A stretch of DNA of 64,000 nucleotides from Mesostigma viride (GCA_009746045.1 RPFO01001752.1:1-64000); one strand, 5' to 3'; shown: positions 33,301-47,224, numbered from the stretch's first letter. Numbers and translations: made by a program. Notes: generated from the sequence alone by a model not told the origin.

Positions 33301-35224
33301 GCATGCATGCGTTGGTTGACATGCCATGGATGAAAAACGCCAAGAAGAGTATATGGCCCCGCTGCCACCAAAAATCACCTGGTTGATCAACCAAGGGGAT
33401 AGCCTGCACAGTGAGACACAAACACAGCAGACCCAGCAAAGCAAAATTCAGGTTGTAAGCGAGTGGAGATTACTTTTGACATGCTTGATGAAGAAATATA
33501 TAACACACCTTCTATTGTCACACCTTCTATAAACAAATGGTTGATTGATCACCTTATACACCACGTAAACATGCTACCAGACGCGCTCTTCAGTCCAGTC
33601 AAAATCCACGTGCGAAGCAAGTCAGCTTACGCAGAAAGCACCATGAATGTCAGCCAGTACAGCAGTAAATGACGCCCCAAACCCGTGACCAGGCAAGCAT
33701 CCAGAGGGGCTTTCACCGCCCAGTATATTCCAGAAAAAAGCATCACAGATCCTTGGGCAACGGACGTTCACACAGGACATGCGAAGGACCATGAAGATGG
33801 CGTCCTGCACGGCTAAGAAAATAAAACGCAGACCCTTGCTACGCTATGTCTTTGCTGCGACTAGGTGGATTCGGCGAAATGGAAAGAACGCAACCATGAA
33901 AATGCATCAGAAAGAGAGCAGGTACTACCCCGGTCATCGAAACAAACGCCTCACCATCGGCATCGCCGGTTACGTCCCGTGGCAAAAAATCCAGCGTTCT
34001 TTCCAATATGATGTGGCGACAGCAGAAGCTCGTTGGCCACACCCCAAGCCTTCCACGAACAGCAAACTGATTTCACTAGGCACCCAATACGTAAAGCAGT
34101 TAAGCATGATACTACAATACCTAAATCTACAACGACATTCCATTTCCAGGTCGCCATAGCGACACGGACCTCTCCCACGCAGGTATCACTCTGTTGACGC
34201 ACCTCCAGCTCATAAAATTTCGCACTTGCTCTTCAAACATAAAATTTTGACGTATAAAACCATGGCTGCGCATTCCCCATCCCAATTTTCTAGCCTACGT
34301 TGCCTGCCATCGCCAGCCAGCACAAGGAAAATTGCTCGCGCAGCACGTCACTTTGTTTTTCGCCCCGAGCATGCCGCACGCTTTGCCAATAATTCCCAGT
34401 TCCCACTGCCCAGCAAGACTTTTTTACATGCGATATACTTTAGAGATATTTCGGTGGAAGATACTTGGAAATTTCGTTACGTTCGTATTTCCATGGACAA
34501 TGTGCCAAATTACTAAATATAATTTTGAAATTCTGACAAATTTTCAGCTCGCACTTAACCACTATGAATTTCAGCATACCATTCGATATACTTTAGAGAT
34601 AATTCAGCGTCAGATACTTGGAAATTTCCTTACGGTCGTATTTCAAGTGAAATTCTGACAAATTTCTCCGCTCGGACTGAACCACAATCAATTTCCGCAT
34701 ACCATTCGATATAGTAAATATAATTTTGCGTTTCCGTTCAGCAACGCTATGAACGTTTTCGTTCGTAACGGAAAAGTCCGGCTCGTTTGATTCTATTTTC
34801 CCTGTTCAGGTGTGAACGTTTCCGTTCAGCACATAACTGTCATTTCGTCTCGCTTGCTTATCAAATTTCACATCCCACGTCCTGTGCGCCGAAAAGTTTT
34901 AGTACAGATATCGGTTCGCGACTTTTTGTTTGACGGTTAAATAAGTCAACGCGCCGTACCGTCCTGAGGCCGCGCGGATTGGCGAGACGCCCCACCTGCC
35001 CGCGAAAGTCTGAACGTGTTCAGCATTTCAGCACCCGTTCAGGAAAACACGACACTCGATCTCCAAGGTTTGGGGATTTCTTTGTACTACGCCGATTGGC
35101 CATCTCGCTACGGTCCTGGACGTCGTCCGCTCCCGCGCTAGGGGGCGCGGGGGACGGCCCCACCTTCGGCCTACGGCCTCGGCCAAAGTTTTCGGGCTTC
35201 ATAAATCGTAGTTACATTAGGGGA
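30339..35224 (+). repeat. 4.9-kb tandem unit U3
   Basis: 4,886 bases in the standard order. Minisatellite 31374-33317, candidate minus-strand exons 33631-34066, TATA box 34253. Confidence 0.95.
31374..33317. repeat. 30-base G-rich minisatellite, U3
   Basis: 1,944 bases. Its order of variants closely matches that of U5 rather than U1 or U2. The minus-strand frame from 33371 to 31362 is open for 669 codons of a 10-residue THACQPP-type repeat, probably without meaning. Confidence 0.93.
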
Positions 35225-38200
35225 CAAGAAAAAAGTGGGGGAGGGGGGGCTATCGCCCCCCCTCCCCGACTTGAGAGGACGTGACTCGCCGCCAGCGGCC
35301 CAGAGGCCGATAGTCGACCTTCTGGGCGCCAACCGCACCGGCCCGCGCGACGCGCCAAGACCCTTCCACGGAGGACGCGCGAGCGGACGATTCCGACCGG
35401 GACGAACCGCCGCCGTGCGCCACGCGCAACGGACCCTTCCCCGTGAACACCGTGGAAGCTCTCCGAGCGTGAGATACTTGGAAATTTCGTCACGTTCGTA
35501 TCGAAAATGAAATTTCTGACAAATTTGTCAGCTCGGACAGAACCACAATGAATTTCAGCATACCATTCGATACAACAATGATATTTCGGCATCGGATACT
35601 TGGAAATTTCGTTACGTTCGTATCGCCAGTGAAATTCTGACAAATTTTATCCTGAACTATTTCGCATCAAAGCTAAAATTGTTTATCACATGCAGAGAGA
35701 GCCCGCACAATGAATTTCAGCGTACCATTCATTAATTAATTATACCATGCGATATACTTTACAGATATTTCGCTGTCAAATACTTCGAAATTTGGGTACT
35801 GCTTTTTGCAAGCCAGCCATAAGGACCAAACACTCCCATGCAAACTCCCATTTTCATCATTAATTAATATTCATTGAGTGGCAATCCTTTCATTCCTTTG
35901 TTCACACATGCACCATCCGTCATTCCCATTATTAAATTGAAAAAATTAAATCATAGCATGACTCCGTGGTGCCCACTATGACTTCATGGGGGGGGCTGGC
36001 ATGCTTGCGTGGGTGTGGGGGGCCTCGCATGCGTGCGTGGGTGTGGGGGGGGGCTCGCATGCGTGCGTGGGTGTGGGGGGGAGTGGCATGCATGCGTGGG
36101 TGTGGTGGGGGGCTGCCATGCATGCGTGGGGTTAGGGGGGGGCTGGCACGCGTGTGTGGGTTCGTGGGGTGGCTGCCATGCGTGCGTGGGTGTGTGGGGT
36201 GGCTGGCATGCGTACGTGGGTGTGGGGGGTGGCTGGCATGCATAAGTGGGTTTGTGATGGGCTGGCATGCGTGCGTGGGTTGGTGGGGTGGCTGGCATGC
36301 ATGCGTGCATGTGGGGGGTCGCTGGCATGCATGCGTGGGTTTGTGGGGTAGCTGGCATGCAGGCGTGGGTGTGGGAGGGGCTGGCATGCATGCGTGGGTG
36401 TGGGGGGTGGCTGGCATGCATGCCTGCATGTGGGGTGGGGCTGGCATGCGTGCGTGGGTGTGGGGGGGGCTCGCATGCGTGCGTGGGTGTGGGGGGGGCT
36501 CGCATGCGTGCGTGGGTGTGGGGGGGAGTGGCATGCATGCGTGGGTGTGGTGGGGGGCTGCCATGCATGCGTGGGGTTAGGGGGGGGCTGGCACGCGTGT
36601 GTGGGTTGGTGGGGTGGCTGCCATGCGTGCGTGGGTGTGTGGGGTGGCTGGCATGCGTACGTGGGTGTGGGGGGTGGCTGGCATGCATAAGTGGGTTTGT
36701 GATGGGCTGGCATGCGTGCGTGGGTTGGTGGGGTGGCTGGCATGCATGCGTGCATGTGGGGGGTCGCTGGCATGCATGCGTGGGTTTGTGGGGTAGCTGG
36801 CATGCGGGCGTGGGTGTGGGAGGGGCTTGCATGCATGCGTGGGTGTGGGGGGTGGCTGGCATGCATGCCTGCATGTGGGGTAGGGCTGGCATGCGTGCGT
36901 GGGTGTGGGGGGGGCTGCCATGCGTGTGTCGGGGGGCTGGCATGCGTGGGTGGTTGGCGGGGGGAGTGGCATGCATGCGTGGGTGTGGTGGGGAGCTGCC
37001 ATGCATGCGTGGTTTTAAGGGGGGGCTGGCACGCGTGCGTGGGTTCGTGGGGTGGCTGCCATGCGTGCGTGGGGGTGGGGGGTGGCTGGCATGCGTGCGT
37101 GGGTGTGGGGGTGGCTGGCATGCGTGCGTGGATTGGTGGGGTGGCTGGCATGCATGCGGGCATGTGGGGGGTGGCTGGAATCCATGCGTGGGTTTGTGGG
37201 GTATAGCTAACATGTGTGCGTGGGTGTGGGAGGGGCTGGCATGCATGCGTTGGTTGACATGCCATGGATGAAAAACGCCAAGAAGAGTATATGGCCCCGC
37301 TGCCACCAAAAATCACCTGGTTGATAAACCAAGGGGATAGCCTGCACAGTGAGACACAAACACAGCAGACCCAGCAAAGCAAAATTCAGGTTGTAAGCGA
37401 GTGGAGATTACTTTTGACATGCTTGATGAAGAAATATATAACACACCTTCTATTGTCACACCTTCTATAAACAAATGGTTGATTGATCACCTTATACACC
37501 ACGTAAACATGCTACCAGACGCGCTCTTCAGTCCAGTCAAAATCCACGTGCGAAGCAAGTCAGCTTACGCAGAAAGCACCATGAATGTCAGCCAGTACAG
37601 CAGTAAATGACGCCCCAAACCCGTGACCAGGCAAGCATCCAGAGGGGCTTTCACCGCCCAGTATATTCCAGAAAAAAGCATCACAGATCCTTGGGCAACG
37701 GACGTTCACACAGGACATGCGAAGGACCATGAAGATGGCGTCCTGCACGGCTAATCTGCGTTTTTAAAAACCCTTGCTACGCTATGTCTTTGCTGCGACT
37801 AGGTGGATTCGGCGAAATGGAAAGAACGCAACCATGAAAATGCATCAGAAAGAGAGCAGGTACTACCCCGGTCATCGAAACAAACGCCTCACCATCGGCA
37901 TCGCCGGTTACGTCCCGTGGCAAAAAATCCAGCGTTCTTTCCAATATGATGTGGCGACAGCAGAAGCTCGTTGGCCACACCCCAAGCCTTCCACGAACAG
38001 CAAACTGATTTCACTAGGCACCCAATACGTAAAGCAGTTAAGCATGATACTACAATACCTAAATCTACAACGACATTCCATTTCCAGGTCGCCATAGCGA
38101 CACGGACCTCTCCCACGCAGGTATCACTCCGTTGACGCACCTCCAGCTAATAAAATTTCGCACTTGCTCTTCAAACATAAAATTTTGACGTATAAAACCA

Positions 38201-38841
38201 TGGCTGCGCATTCCCCATCCCAATTTTCTAGCCTACGTTGCCTGCCATCGCCAGCCAGCACAAGGAAAATTGCTCGCGCAGCACGTCACTTTGTTTTTCG
38301 CCCCGAGCATGCCGCACGCTTTGCCAATAATTCCCAGTTCCCACTGCCCAGCAAGAAAAAAGTGGGGGAGGGGGGGCTATCGCTAACTGAAAATTCCGTC
38401 TCGTTTGATTCTATTTCCCCTGTTCAGGCGCGAACGTTTCCGTTCAGCACATAACTGTCATTTCGTCTCGCTTGCTTATCAAATTTGACATCCCGCGTCC
38501 TGTGCGCCGAAAAGTTTTAGTACAGATATCAGTTCGCGACTTTTTGTTTGACGGTTAAAAGAGTCAACGCGCCGTACCGTCCTGAGGCCGCGCGGATTGG
38601 CGAGACGCCCCACCTGCCCGCGAAAGTCTGAACGTGTTCAGCATTTCAGCACCCGTTCAGGAAAACACGACACTCGATCTCCAAGGTTTGGGAATTTCTT
38701 TGTACTACGCGATTGGCCATCTCGCTACGGTCCTGGACGTCGTCCGCTCCCGCGCTAGGGGGCGCGGGGGACGGCCCCACCTTCGGCCTACGGCCTCGGC
38801 CAAAGTTTTCGGGCTTCATAAATCGTAGTTACATTAGGGGA
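35225..38841 (+). repeat. 4.9-kb tandem unit U4, rearranged
   Basis: 3,617 bases. Against U3 it has a loss of about 270 bases at 35669 (CATCA joined to AAGCT), a shorter minisatellite (35988-37255), a small inversion near 37754 (TCTGCGTTTT where other copies have AAAACGCAGA), and at 38353-38383 a piece of the B hairpin module inserted in place of the distal satellite. Candidate exons 37569-38004, TATA box 38191. Confidence 0.92.
35988..37255. repeat. 30-base G-rich minisatellite, U4 (contracted)
   Basis: 1,268 bases, about 42 unit equivalents. Roughly one and a half higher-order periods shorter than the other copies. Confidence 0.92.
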
Positions 38842-41800
38842 CAAGAAAAAAGTGGGGGAGGGGGGGCTATCCCCCCCTCCCCGACTTGAGAGGACGTGAC
38901 TCGCCGCTAGCGGCCCAGAGGCCGATAGTCGACCTTCTGGGCGCCAACCGCACCGGCCCGCGCGACGCGCCAAGACCCTTCCACGGAGGACGCGCGAGCG
39001 GACGATTCCGACCGGGACGAACCGCCGCCGTGCGCCACGCGCAACGGACCCTTCCCCGTGAACACCGTGGAAGCTCTCCGACTAGCGTGAGATACTTGGA
39101 AATTTCGTCACGTTCGTATCGAAAATGAAATTTCTGACAAATTTGTCAGCTCGGACAGAACCACAATGAATTTCAGCATACCATTCGATACAACAATGAT
39201 ATTTCGGCGTCGGATACTTGGAAATTTCGTTACGTTCGTATCGCCAGTGAAATTCTGACAAATTTTATCCTGAACTATTTCGCATCATAACATGACTCCG
39301 TTGGGAGATCATCATGTAGCACTGGCTAACATATTCCCTTGCTGGATGGATGGAGGTAGGTGAAGAATTAAACCTTTTTGAATGACCTTATTTGTCTAAT
39401 TGTAATTGCCTAGCACAGTCTACCTAGAGGAGGGCCCTGATTGGCACAATTGTGGCCATGTACGTAATTATGCTACATGTCGTACATGATCTCCCCACTA
39501 GTCATGTTATAATTTAATTTCATTTTAATGCTAGCATGCCTTGTTGCATGCCCTCAAAGCTAAAATTGTTTATCACATGCAGAGAGAGCCCGCACAATGA
39601 ATTTCAGCGTACCATTCATTAATTAATTATACCATGCGATATACTTTACAGATATTTCGCTGTCAAATACTTCGAAATTTGGGTACTGCTTTTTGCAAGC
39701 CAGCCATAAGGACCAAACACTCCCATGCAAACTCCCATTTTCATCATTAATTAATATTCATTGAGTGGCAATCCTTTCATTCCTTTGTTCACACATGCAC
39801 CATCCGTCATTCCCATTATTAAATTGAAAAAATTAAAACATAGCATGACTCCGTGGTGCCCACTATGACTTCATGGGGGGGGCTGGCATGCTTGCGTGGG
39901 TGTGGGGGGGCCTCGCATGCGTGCGTGGGTGTGGGGGGGGGCTTGCATGCGTGCGTGGGTGTGGGGGGGAGTGGCATGCATGCGTGGGTGTGGTGGGGGG
40001 CTGCCATGCATGCGTGGGGTTAGGAGGGGCTGGCACGCGTGTGTGGGTTCGTGGGGTGGCTGCCATGCGTGCGTGGGTGTGTGGGGTGGCTGGCATGCGT
40101 ACGTGGGTGTGGGGGGTGGCTGGCATGCATAAGTGGGTTTGTAATGGGCTGGCATGCGTGCGTGGGTTGGTGGGGTGGCTGGCATGCATGCGTGCATGTG
40201 GGGGGTCGCTGGCATGCATGCGTGGGTTTGTGGGGTAGCTGGCATGCAGGCGTGGGTGTGGGAGGGGCTGGCATGCATGCGTGGGTGTGGGGGGTGGCTG
40301 GCATGCATGCCTGCATGTGGGGTGGGGCTGGCATGCGTGCGTGGGTGTGGGGGGGCTCGCATGCGTGCGTGGGTGTGTGTGGGGGCTCGCATGCGTGCGT
40401 GGGTGTGGGGGGGAGTGGCATGCATGCGTGGGTGTGGTGGGGGGCTGCCATGCATGCATGGGGTTAGGGGGGGCTGGCACGCGTGTGTGGGTTGGTAGGG
40501 TGGCTGCCATGCGTGCGTGGGTGTGTGGGGTGGCTGGCATGCGTACGTGGGTGTGGGGGGTGGCTGGCATGCATAAGTGGGTTTGTGATGGGCTGGCATG
40601 CGTGCGTGGGTTGGTGGGGGGCTGCCATGCATGCGTGGGGTTAGGAGGGGCTGGCACGCGTGTGTGGGTTCGTGGGGTGGCTGCCATGCGTGCGTGGGTG
40701 TGTGGGGTGGCTGGCATGCGTACGTGGGTGTGGGGGGTGGCTGGCATGCATAAGTGGGTTTGTAATGGGCTGGCATGCGTGCGTGGGTTGGTGGGGTGGC
40801 TGGCATGCATGCGTGCATGTGGGGGGTCGCTGGCATGCATGCGTGGGTTTGTGGGGTAGCTGGCATGCAGGCGTGGGTGTGGGAGGGGCTGGCATGCATG
40901 CGTGGGTGTGGGGGGTGGCTGGCATGCATGCCTGCATGTAGGGTGGGGCTGGCATGCGTGCGTGGGTGTGGGGGGGGCTCGCATGCGTGCGTGGGTGTGT
41001 GGGGGGCTCGCATGCGTGCGTGGGTGTGGGGGGGAGTGGCATGCATGCGTGGGTGTGGTGGGGGGCTGCCATGCATGCATGGGGTTAGGGGGGGCTGGCA
41101 CGCGTGTGTGGGTTGGTAGGGTGGCTGCCATGCGTGCGTGGGTGTGTGGGGTGGCTGGCATGCGTACGTGGGTGTGGGGGGTGGCTGGCATGCATAAGTG
41201 GGTTTGTGATGGGCTGGCATGCGTGCGTGGGTTGGTGGGGTGGCTGGCATGCATGCGTGCATGTGGGGGGTCGCTGGCATGCATGCGTGGGTTTGTGGGG
41301 TAGCTGGCATGCGGGCGTGGGTGTGGGAGGGGCTGGCATGCATGCGTGGGTGTGGGGGGTGGCTGGCATGCATGCCTGCATGTGGGGTAGGGCTGGCATG
41401 CGTGCGTGGGTGTGGGGGGGGCTGCCATGCGTGTGTCGGGGGGCTGGCATGCGTGGGTGGTTGGCGGGGGGAGTGGCATGCATGCGTGGGTGTGGTGGGG
41501 AGCTGCCATGCATGCGTGGTTTTAAGGGGGGGCTGGCACGCGTGCGTGGGTTCGTGGGGTGGCTGCCATGCGTGCGTGGGGGTGGGGGGTGGCTGGCATG
41601 CGTAAGTGGCTGTGGGGGTTGCTGGAATGCATAAGTGGGTTGTGGGGTGGCTGGCATGCGTGCGTGGGTGTGGGGGTGGCTGGCATGCGTGCGTGGATTG
41701 GTGGGGTGGCTGGCATGCATGCGGGCATGTGGGGGGTGGCTGGAATCCATGCGTGGGTTTGTGGGGTATAGCTAACATGTGTGCGTGGGTGTGGGAGGGG

Positions 41801-43727
41801 CTGGCATGCATGCGTTGGTTGACATGCCATGGATGAAAAACGCCAAGAAGAGTATATGGCCCCGCTGCCACCAAAAATCACCTGGTTGATCAACCAAGGG
41901 GATAGCCTGCACAGTGAGACACAAACACAGCAGACCCAGCAAAGCAAAATTCAGGTTGTAAGCGAGTGGAGATTACTTTTGACATGCTTGATGAAGAAAT
42001 ATATAACACACCTTCTATTGTCACACCTTCTATAAACAAATGGTTGATTGATCACCTTATACACCACGTAAACATGCTACCAGACGCGCTCTTCAGTCCA
42101 GTCAAAATCCACGTGCGAAGCAAGTCAGCTTACGCAGAAAGCACCATGAATGTCAGCCAGTACAGCAGTAAATGACGCCCCAAACCCGTGACCAGGCAAG
42201 CATCCAGAGGGGCTTTCACCGCCCAGTATATTCCAGAAAAAAGCATCACAGATCCTTGGGCAACGGACGTTCACACAGGACATGCGAAGGACCATGAAGA
42301 TGGCGTCCTGCACGGCTAAGAAAATAAAACGCAGACCCTTGCTACGCTATGTCTTTGCTGCGACTAGGTGGATTCGGCGAAATGGAAAGAACGCAACCAT
42401 GAAAATGCATCAGAAAGAGAGCAGGTACTACCCCGGTCATCGAAACAAACGCCTCACCATCGGCATCGCCGGTTACGTCCCGTGGCAAAAAATCCAGCGT
42501 TCTTTCCAATATGATGTGGCGACAGCAGAAGCTCGTTGGCCACACCCCAAGCCTTCCACGAACAGCAAACTGATTTCACTAGGCACCCAATACGTAAAGC
42601 AGTTAAGCATGATACTACAATACCTAAATCTACAACGACATTCCATTTCCAGGTCGCCATAGCGACACGGACCTCTCCCACGCAGGTATCACTCTGTTGA
42701 CGCACCTCCAGCTCATAAAATTTCGCACTTGCTCTTCAAACATAAAATTTTGACGTATAAAACCATGGCTGCGCATTCCCCATCCCAATTTTCTAGCCTA
42801 CGTTGCCTGCCATCGCCAGCCAGCACAAGGAAAATTGCTCGCGCAGCACGTCACTTTGTTTTTCGCCCCGAGCATGCCGCACGCTTTGCCAATAATTCCC
42901 AGTTCCCACTGCCCAGCAAGACTTTTTTACATGCGATATACTTTAGAGATATTTCGGTGGAAGATACTTGGAAATTTCGTTACGTTCGTATTTCCATGGA
43001 CAATGTGCCAAATTACTAAATATAATTTTGAAATTCTGACAAATTTTCAGCTCGCACTTAACCACTATGAATTTCAGCATACCATTCGATATACTTTAGA
43101 GATAATTCAGCGTCAGATACTTGGAAATTTCCTTACGGTCGTATTTCAAGTGAAATTCTGACAAATTTCTCCGCTCGGACTGAACCACAATCAATTTCCG
43201 CATACCATTCGATATAGTAAATATAATTTTGCGTTTCCGTTCAGCAACGCTATGAACGTTTTCGTTCGTAACGGAAAAGTCCGGCTCGTTTGATTCTATT
43301 TTCCCTGTTCAGGTGTGAACGTTTCCGTTCAGCACATAACTGTCATTTCGTCTCGCTTGCTTATCAAATTTCACATCCCACGTCCTGTGCGCCGAAAAGT
43401 TTTAGTACAGATATCGGTTCGCGACTTTTTGTTTGACGGTTAAATAAGTCAACGCGCCGTACCGTCCTGAGGCCGCGCGGATTGGCGAGACGCCCCACCT
43501 GCCCGCGAAAGTCTGAACGTGTTCAGCATTTCAGCACCCGTTCAGGAAAACACGACACTCGATCTCCAAGGTTTGGGGATTTCTTTGTACTACGCCGATT
43601 GGCCATCTCGCAACGGTCCTGGACGTCGTCCGCTCCCGCGCTAGGGGGCGCGGGGGACGGCCCCACCTTCGGCCTACGGCCTCGGCCAAAGTTTTCGGGC
43701 TTCATAAATCGTAGTTACATTAGGGGA
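38842..43727 (+). repeat. 4.9-kb tandem unit U5
   Basis: 4,886 bases, standard order, with minisatellite 39875-41820, candidate exons 42134-42569 and TATA box 42756. Its B hairpin has lost bases in the loop-proximal part (GGGGGGGCTATCCCCCCC). It ends with the usual start box, but a C-type hairpin follows. Confidence 0.95.
39875..41820. repeat. 30-base G-rich minisatellite, U5
   Basis: 1,946 bases with nearly the same variant order as U3. Confidence 0.93.
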
Positions 43728-43753
43728 CTAGTGGGGGGGCCAAGGCCCCCCAC
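43709..43753 (+). promoter_or_regulatory. Start box plus C-type hairpin
   Basis: The same TCGTAGTTACATTAGGGG box as before the B hairpins is followed by ACTA and a third hairpin (43731-43741 with 43744-43753, AA loop, one bulged G). The downstream GC-rich body (ACTTATTCGGACGCACTACG) aligns loosely with the B body. Confidence 0.45.
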
Positions 43754-44280
43754 TTATTCGGACGCACTACGCCACCAGGGGCCCTGAGGCCCCCGCCGAA
43801 AGCTTCGACCCGCCGGGTTGAGCCCGCCGACCGGCCCGGCCTACTACGCCGGGGGGCGAACGCTCGGCGGCCTTCCTTTGGGGGCCTCCCATCGCGCGCG
43901 CTCGCGCCGGCCCGCCGCACCGTCGATCCCACGCTCCGTACCTCACGGGCACGTCCAGCACGCGTCCTACTACTAGTCCGTTCATTGCATGCAAGTATTT
44001 CCTTACTCATTACTTCATAACAACTGGAACTCACAATGAAGCTATGCCATGCAGGACACAATGTGGGTACCGCTTTTTGCAAGCGGCAGCCATAACGACC
44101 AAACACTTCCATGCAAACTCCCATGTTCATCATTCATTAATATTCATTGAGTGGCAATCCTTTGTAAACACATGCACCATCGGTCATGCCCACTATGACT
44201 TCATGCAGACAATGTTTTGTACATGACTCGACAGTGCCCTTGTGCGCGACCGTGGGGCGCGGCAGGCCAGCCCTGTCCAT

Positions 44281-45826
44281 TCGTGGGTGTGGTGGGGAGC
44301 TGCCATGCATGCGTGGGTTTAGGGGGGGCTGGCATGCGTGCGTGGCTGTGGGGGGTGGCTGCCATGCGTGCGTGGGTGTGGCGGGTGGCTGGCATGCGTA
44401 TGTGGGTGTGGGGGGTGGCTGGCATGCACGTGCATGTGGGGGGTGGCTGTCATGCATGCGTGCATGTGGGGGGTGGCTGGCATGCATGCGTGGGTTTGTG
44501 GGGTGGCTGGCATGCGTGCATGGGTTTGTGGGGTGGCTAGCATGCATGCGTGGGTGTGGGGGGGAGCTGCCATGGACGCATGTGGGGCGGGGCAGGCTGG
44601 CATGCATGCGTGGGTGTGTGGGGGGACGGCATGCGTACGTTGGTGACGGGGGTGGCTGGCATGCATAAGTGGGTTTGTGGGGTGGCTGGCATGCATGCGT
44701 GCATGTGGGGGGGGCTGGCACGCGTGTGTGGGTTTGGGGGGGGCTGGCATGCATGCGTGTGTGTGGGGGGGGCTGGCACGCGTGTGTGGGTTTGGGGGGG
44801 GCTGGCATGCATGCGTGTGTGTGGGGGGGGCTGACATAAGTGCGTGGGTGTGGGGGTGGCTGGCATGCGTGCGTGGGTGTGGGGGGGCTGGCATGCGTAC
44901 GTGGGTTTGTGGGGTGGCTGGCATGCATGCGTGCATGTGGGGGGGAGCTGGCATGCGTGCGCGGGTGTGTGGGTGGCTGGCGTGCGTGCGTGGGTGTGGG
45001 GGGTGGCTGGCATGCGTGCGTGGGGTTGTGGGGTGGCATGCATGCATGCTAGGTGTGGGGGGGGGCTGCCATGCGTGCGTGGGTTTGGGGAGGATGGCAT
45101 GCGTGCGTGGGTGTGTCGGGGGCTAGCATGCGTGCGTGGGGTTGTGGGGTGGCTGGCATGCATGCGTGCATGTGGGGAGGGGCTTCCATGCGTGCGTGGG
45201 TTTGGGGGAGGGCTACCATGCGTTTGTGGGTGTGTGGGGGGCTGGCATCCATGCCTGGGGTTTTTTGGGGGGCTTCCATGCATGCGTGGGTGTGGCGGGG
45301 GGCTGGCATGCGTGCGTGGGTGTGGAGGGGAGCTGCCATGCATGCATGTGGGGCGGGGCGGGCTGCCATGCGTGCGTGTGTGTGGGGGGGAGTGGCATGC
45401 ATTTGTGGGTGCGGTGGGGAGCTGCCATGCATGCGTTGGTTTAGGGGGGTGGCTGGCATGGGTGCCTGGGTTCGTGGGGTGGCTGCCATGCATGCGTGGG
45501 TATGGGGGGTGGCTGGCATGCGTATGTAGGTGTGGGGGGTGGCTGGCATGCACAAGTGGGTTTGTGGGAGGACTGGCATGCGTGCGTGGGTGTGAAAGGG
45601 GCTGCCATGCGTGCGTGGGTTTGTGGGATGGCTGGCATGCATGCGTGCATGTGGGGGGGGCTAGCATGCATTCGTGGGTGTGGTGGGGTGCTGCCATGCA
45701 TGCGTGGGTGTGGGGGGGCTGACATGCGTGCCTGGGTTCGTGGGGTGGCTGCCATGCGTGCGTGGGTGTAGGGGGTGGCTGGCATGAGTACGTTGGTGAG
45801 GGGGGTGGCTGGCATGCATAAGTGGG
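44281..45826. repeat. 30-base G-rich minisatellite, U6 (diverged)
   Basis: About 50 more heterogeneous units, with new variants such as TGTGGGGCGGGGCAGGCTGG. Higher-order structure is weak. Confidence 0.9.
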
Positions 45827-46040
45827 CCCGCGGTGCCCCTGATTGCTGTCTGGCCCCTAATCATGTGGATGTGGCTGGCTGCCTGCCCGCCTGTTTGCCC
45901 CATCCCCAAACCCCATGCCGCAAGGCTCGTGGCTCAAGCCCCATGGCTCATGCCCCATGGCCCTTGCCTGCCAGCCTAGCTGTGCTGCATACCCTCCCCT
46001 GCCTCGCCTGGCCTGGCCTTGCCTGCCCTGCCCTCTCTGC
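45827..46040. repeat. C/T-rich simple sequence insert
   Basis: Degenerate CCCCATGGCTC and CCTGCC/CTGGCC repeats lie between the minisatellite and the exon block. They are absent from U1-U5. Confidence 0.6.
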
Positions 46041-46910
46041 CTGGGGATAGCCTGCACAATGAGACAGAAACACAACAGACCCAGCAAAGCAAGATTCATG
46101 TTGTAAGCCAGTGGAGATTACTTTTGACTTGCTTGATGAAGAAATATAACACACCTTCTACTGTCACACCTTCTGTAAACAAATGATTTATTGATCACCT
46201 TATACACCACGTAGACATGTTACCAGACGCGCTCTTCAGCCCAGTGAAAATCCACGTGCGAAGCACGGCAGATTATCTAACGCAGTAAGCACCATGAATG
46301 TCAGCCAGTAAAGCAGTAAATGACGCCCTAAACTCGTTACCAGGCAAGAATCCAGAGGGGCATGCCTAGTATATTCCAGTAAATAGCATCACAGATCATC
46401 TGGCAACGGACGTTCACACGGGAAACGCGAAGGACCGTGAAGATGGCGTCCTGCACGGCTAAGAAAATGAAACGCAGACCCTTGCTACGCTATGTCTTCG
46501 CTGCGACTAGGTGAATTCGGCCCAATGGAAACAACGCAACCGAGGAAACGCATCAGAAAGAGAGCAGGCACTAGCCCTGTCATCGAAACAACCGACTCAC
46601 CATCGGCATCGCCAGCGTACGTCCCGTCGCAACAAATTGATTCCAGCGTTCATTCCAATATGGTGTGACGACAACAGAAACTCGTCGGCCACACCCACGC
46701 CTTCCACGAACAGCAAACTGATTTCACTAGGCACCCAATACGTCAAGCAAAGAAGCACGATAGCATAATACCTAAATCTACAACGACATTCCATTTCCAG
46801 CTAGCTAGCTATCGCAGCAGGCCAGAGCTCCCCGAACCTCTCCCACGCACGTGACTGCCCACCGACGGCCAGCCATAAGAAACAATTCAAAGGTACGCAT
46901 CGAAATTGAA
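46041..46910 (-). pseudogene. Diverged, probably decayed copy of the candidate exon block
   Basis: It aligns with 23620-24478 with many substitutions and non-triplet indels. The 58-codon exon equivalent hits stops within about 40 codons and its GTAAGC donor is changed to GTTAGA. It is evidence against strong coding constraint on this block. Confidence 0.4.
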
Positions 46911-46920
46911 CATTGAACGC

Positions 46921-46928
46921 TATAAAAG
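46921..46928 (+). promoter_or_regulatory. TATA box in U6
   Basis: TATAAAAG is followed by a leader-like segment (CCCCAATTTTCCAGGCAGCG) homologous to that after 24479. The following 300 bases have no recognised product. Confidence 0.4.
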
Positions 46929-47224
46929 CAACGTCCACGCATTGTCCATCCCCAATTTTCCAGGCAGCGTTCACCGCCATCCCCAGCCAGCAGGAATCAA
47001 GTGCTGTCGCAGCATGTCGCCCCCTCACCCCCTCGCAGTCCTGGTTTATGCACGTTCGGTTGCTTGGGCGCGTCCAGGCGGTCCAGCACCGCGTACTACC
47101 CACTTGAAAATCCTCCCAAGTCATTTTTTCCCTGCTTGTGAAGTACGGAATCTGGCAGACATCGTCCAGCAAGCATCGTACTACGCTCCGCTCCTCCAAG
47201 TCAAATTCTGCGTGCACTCTTCAT

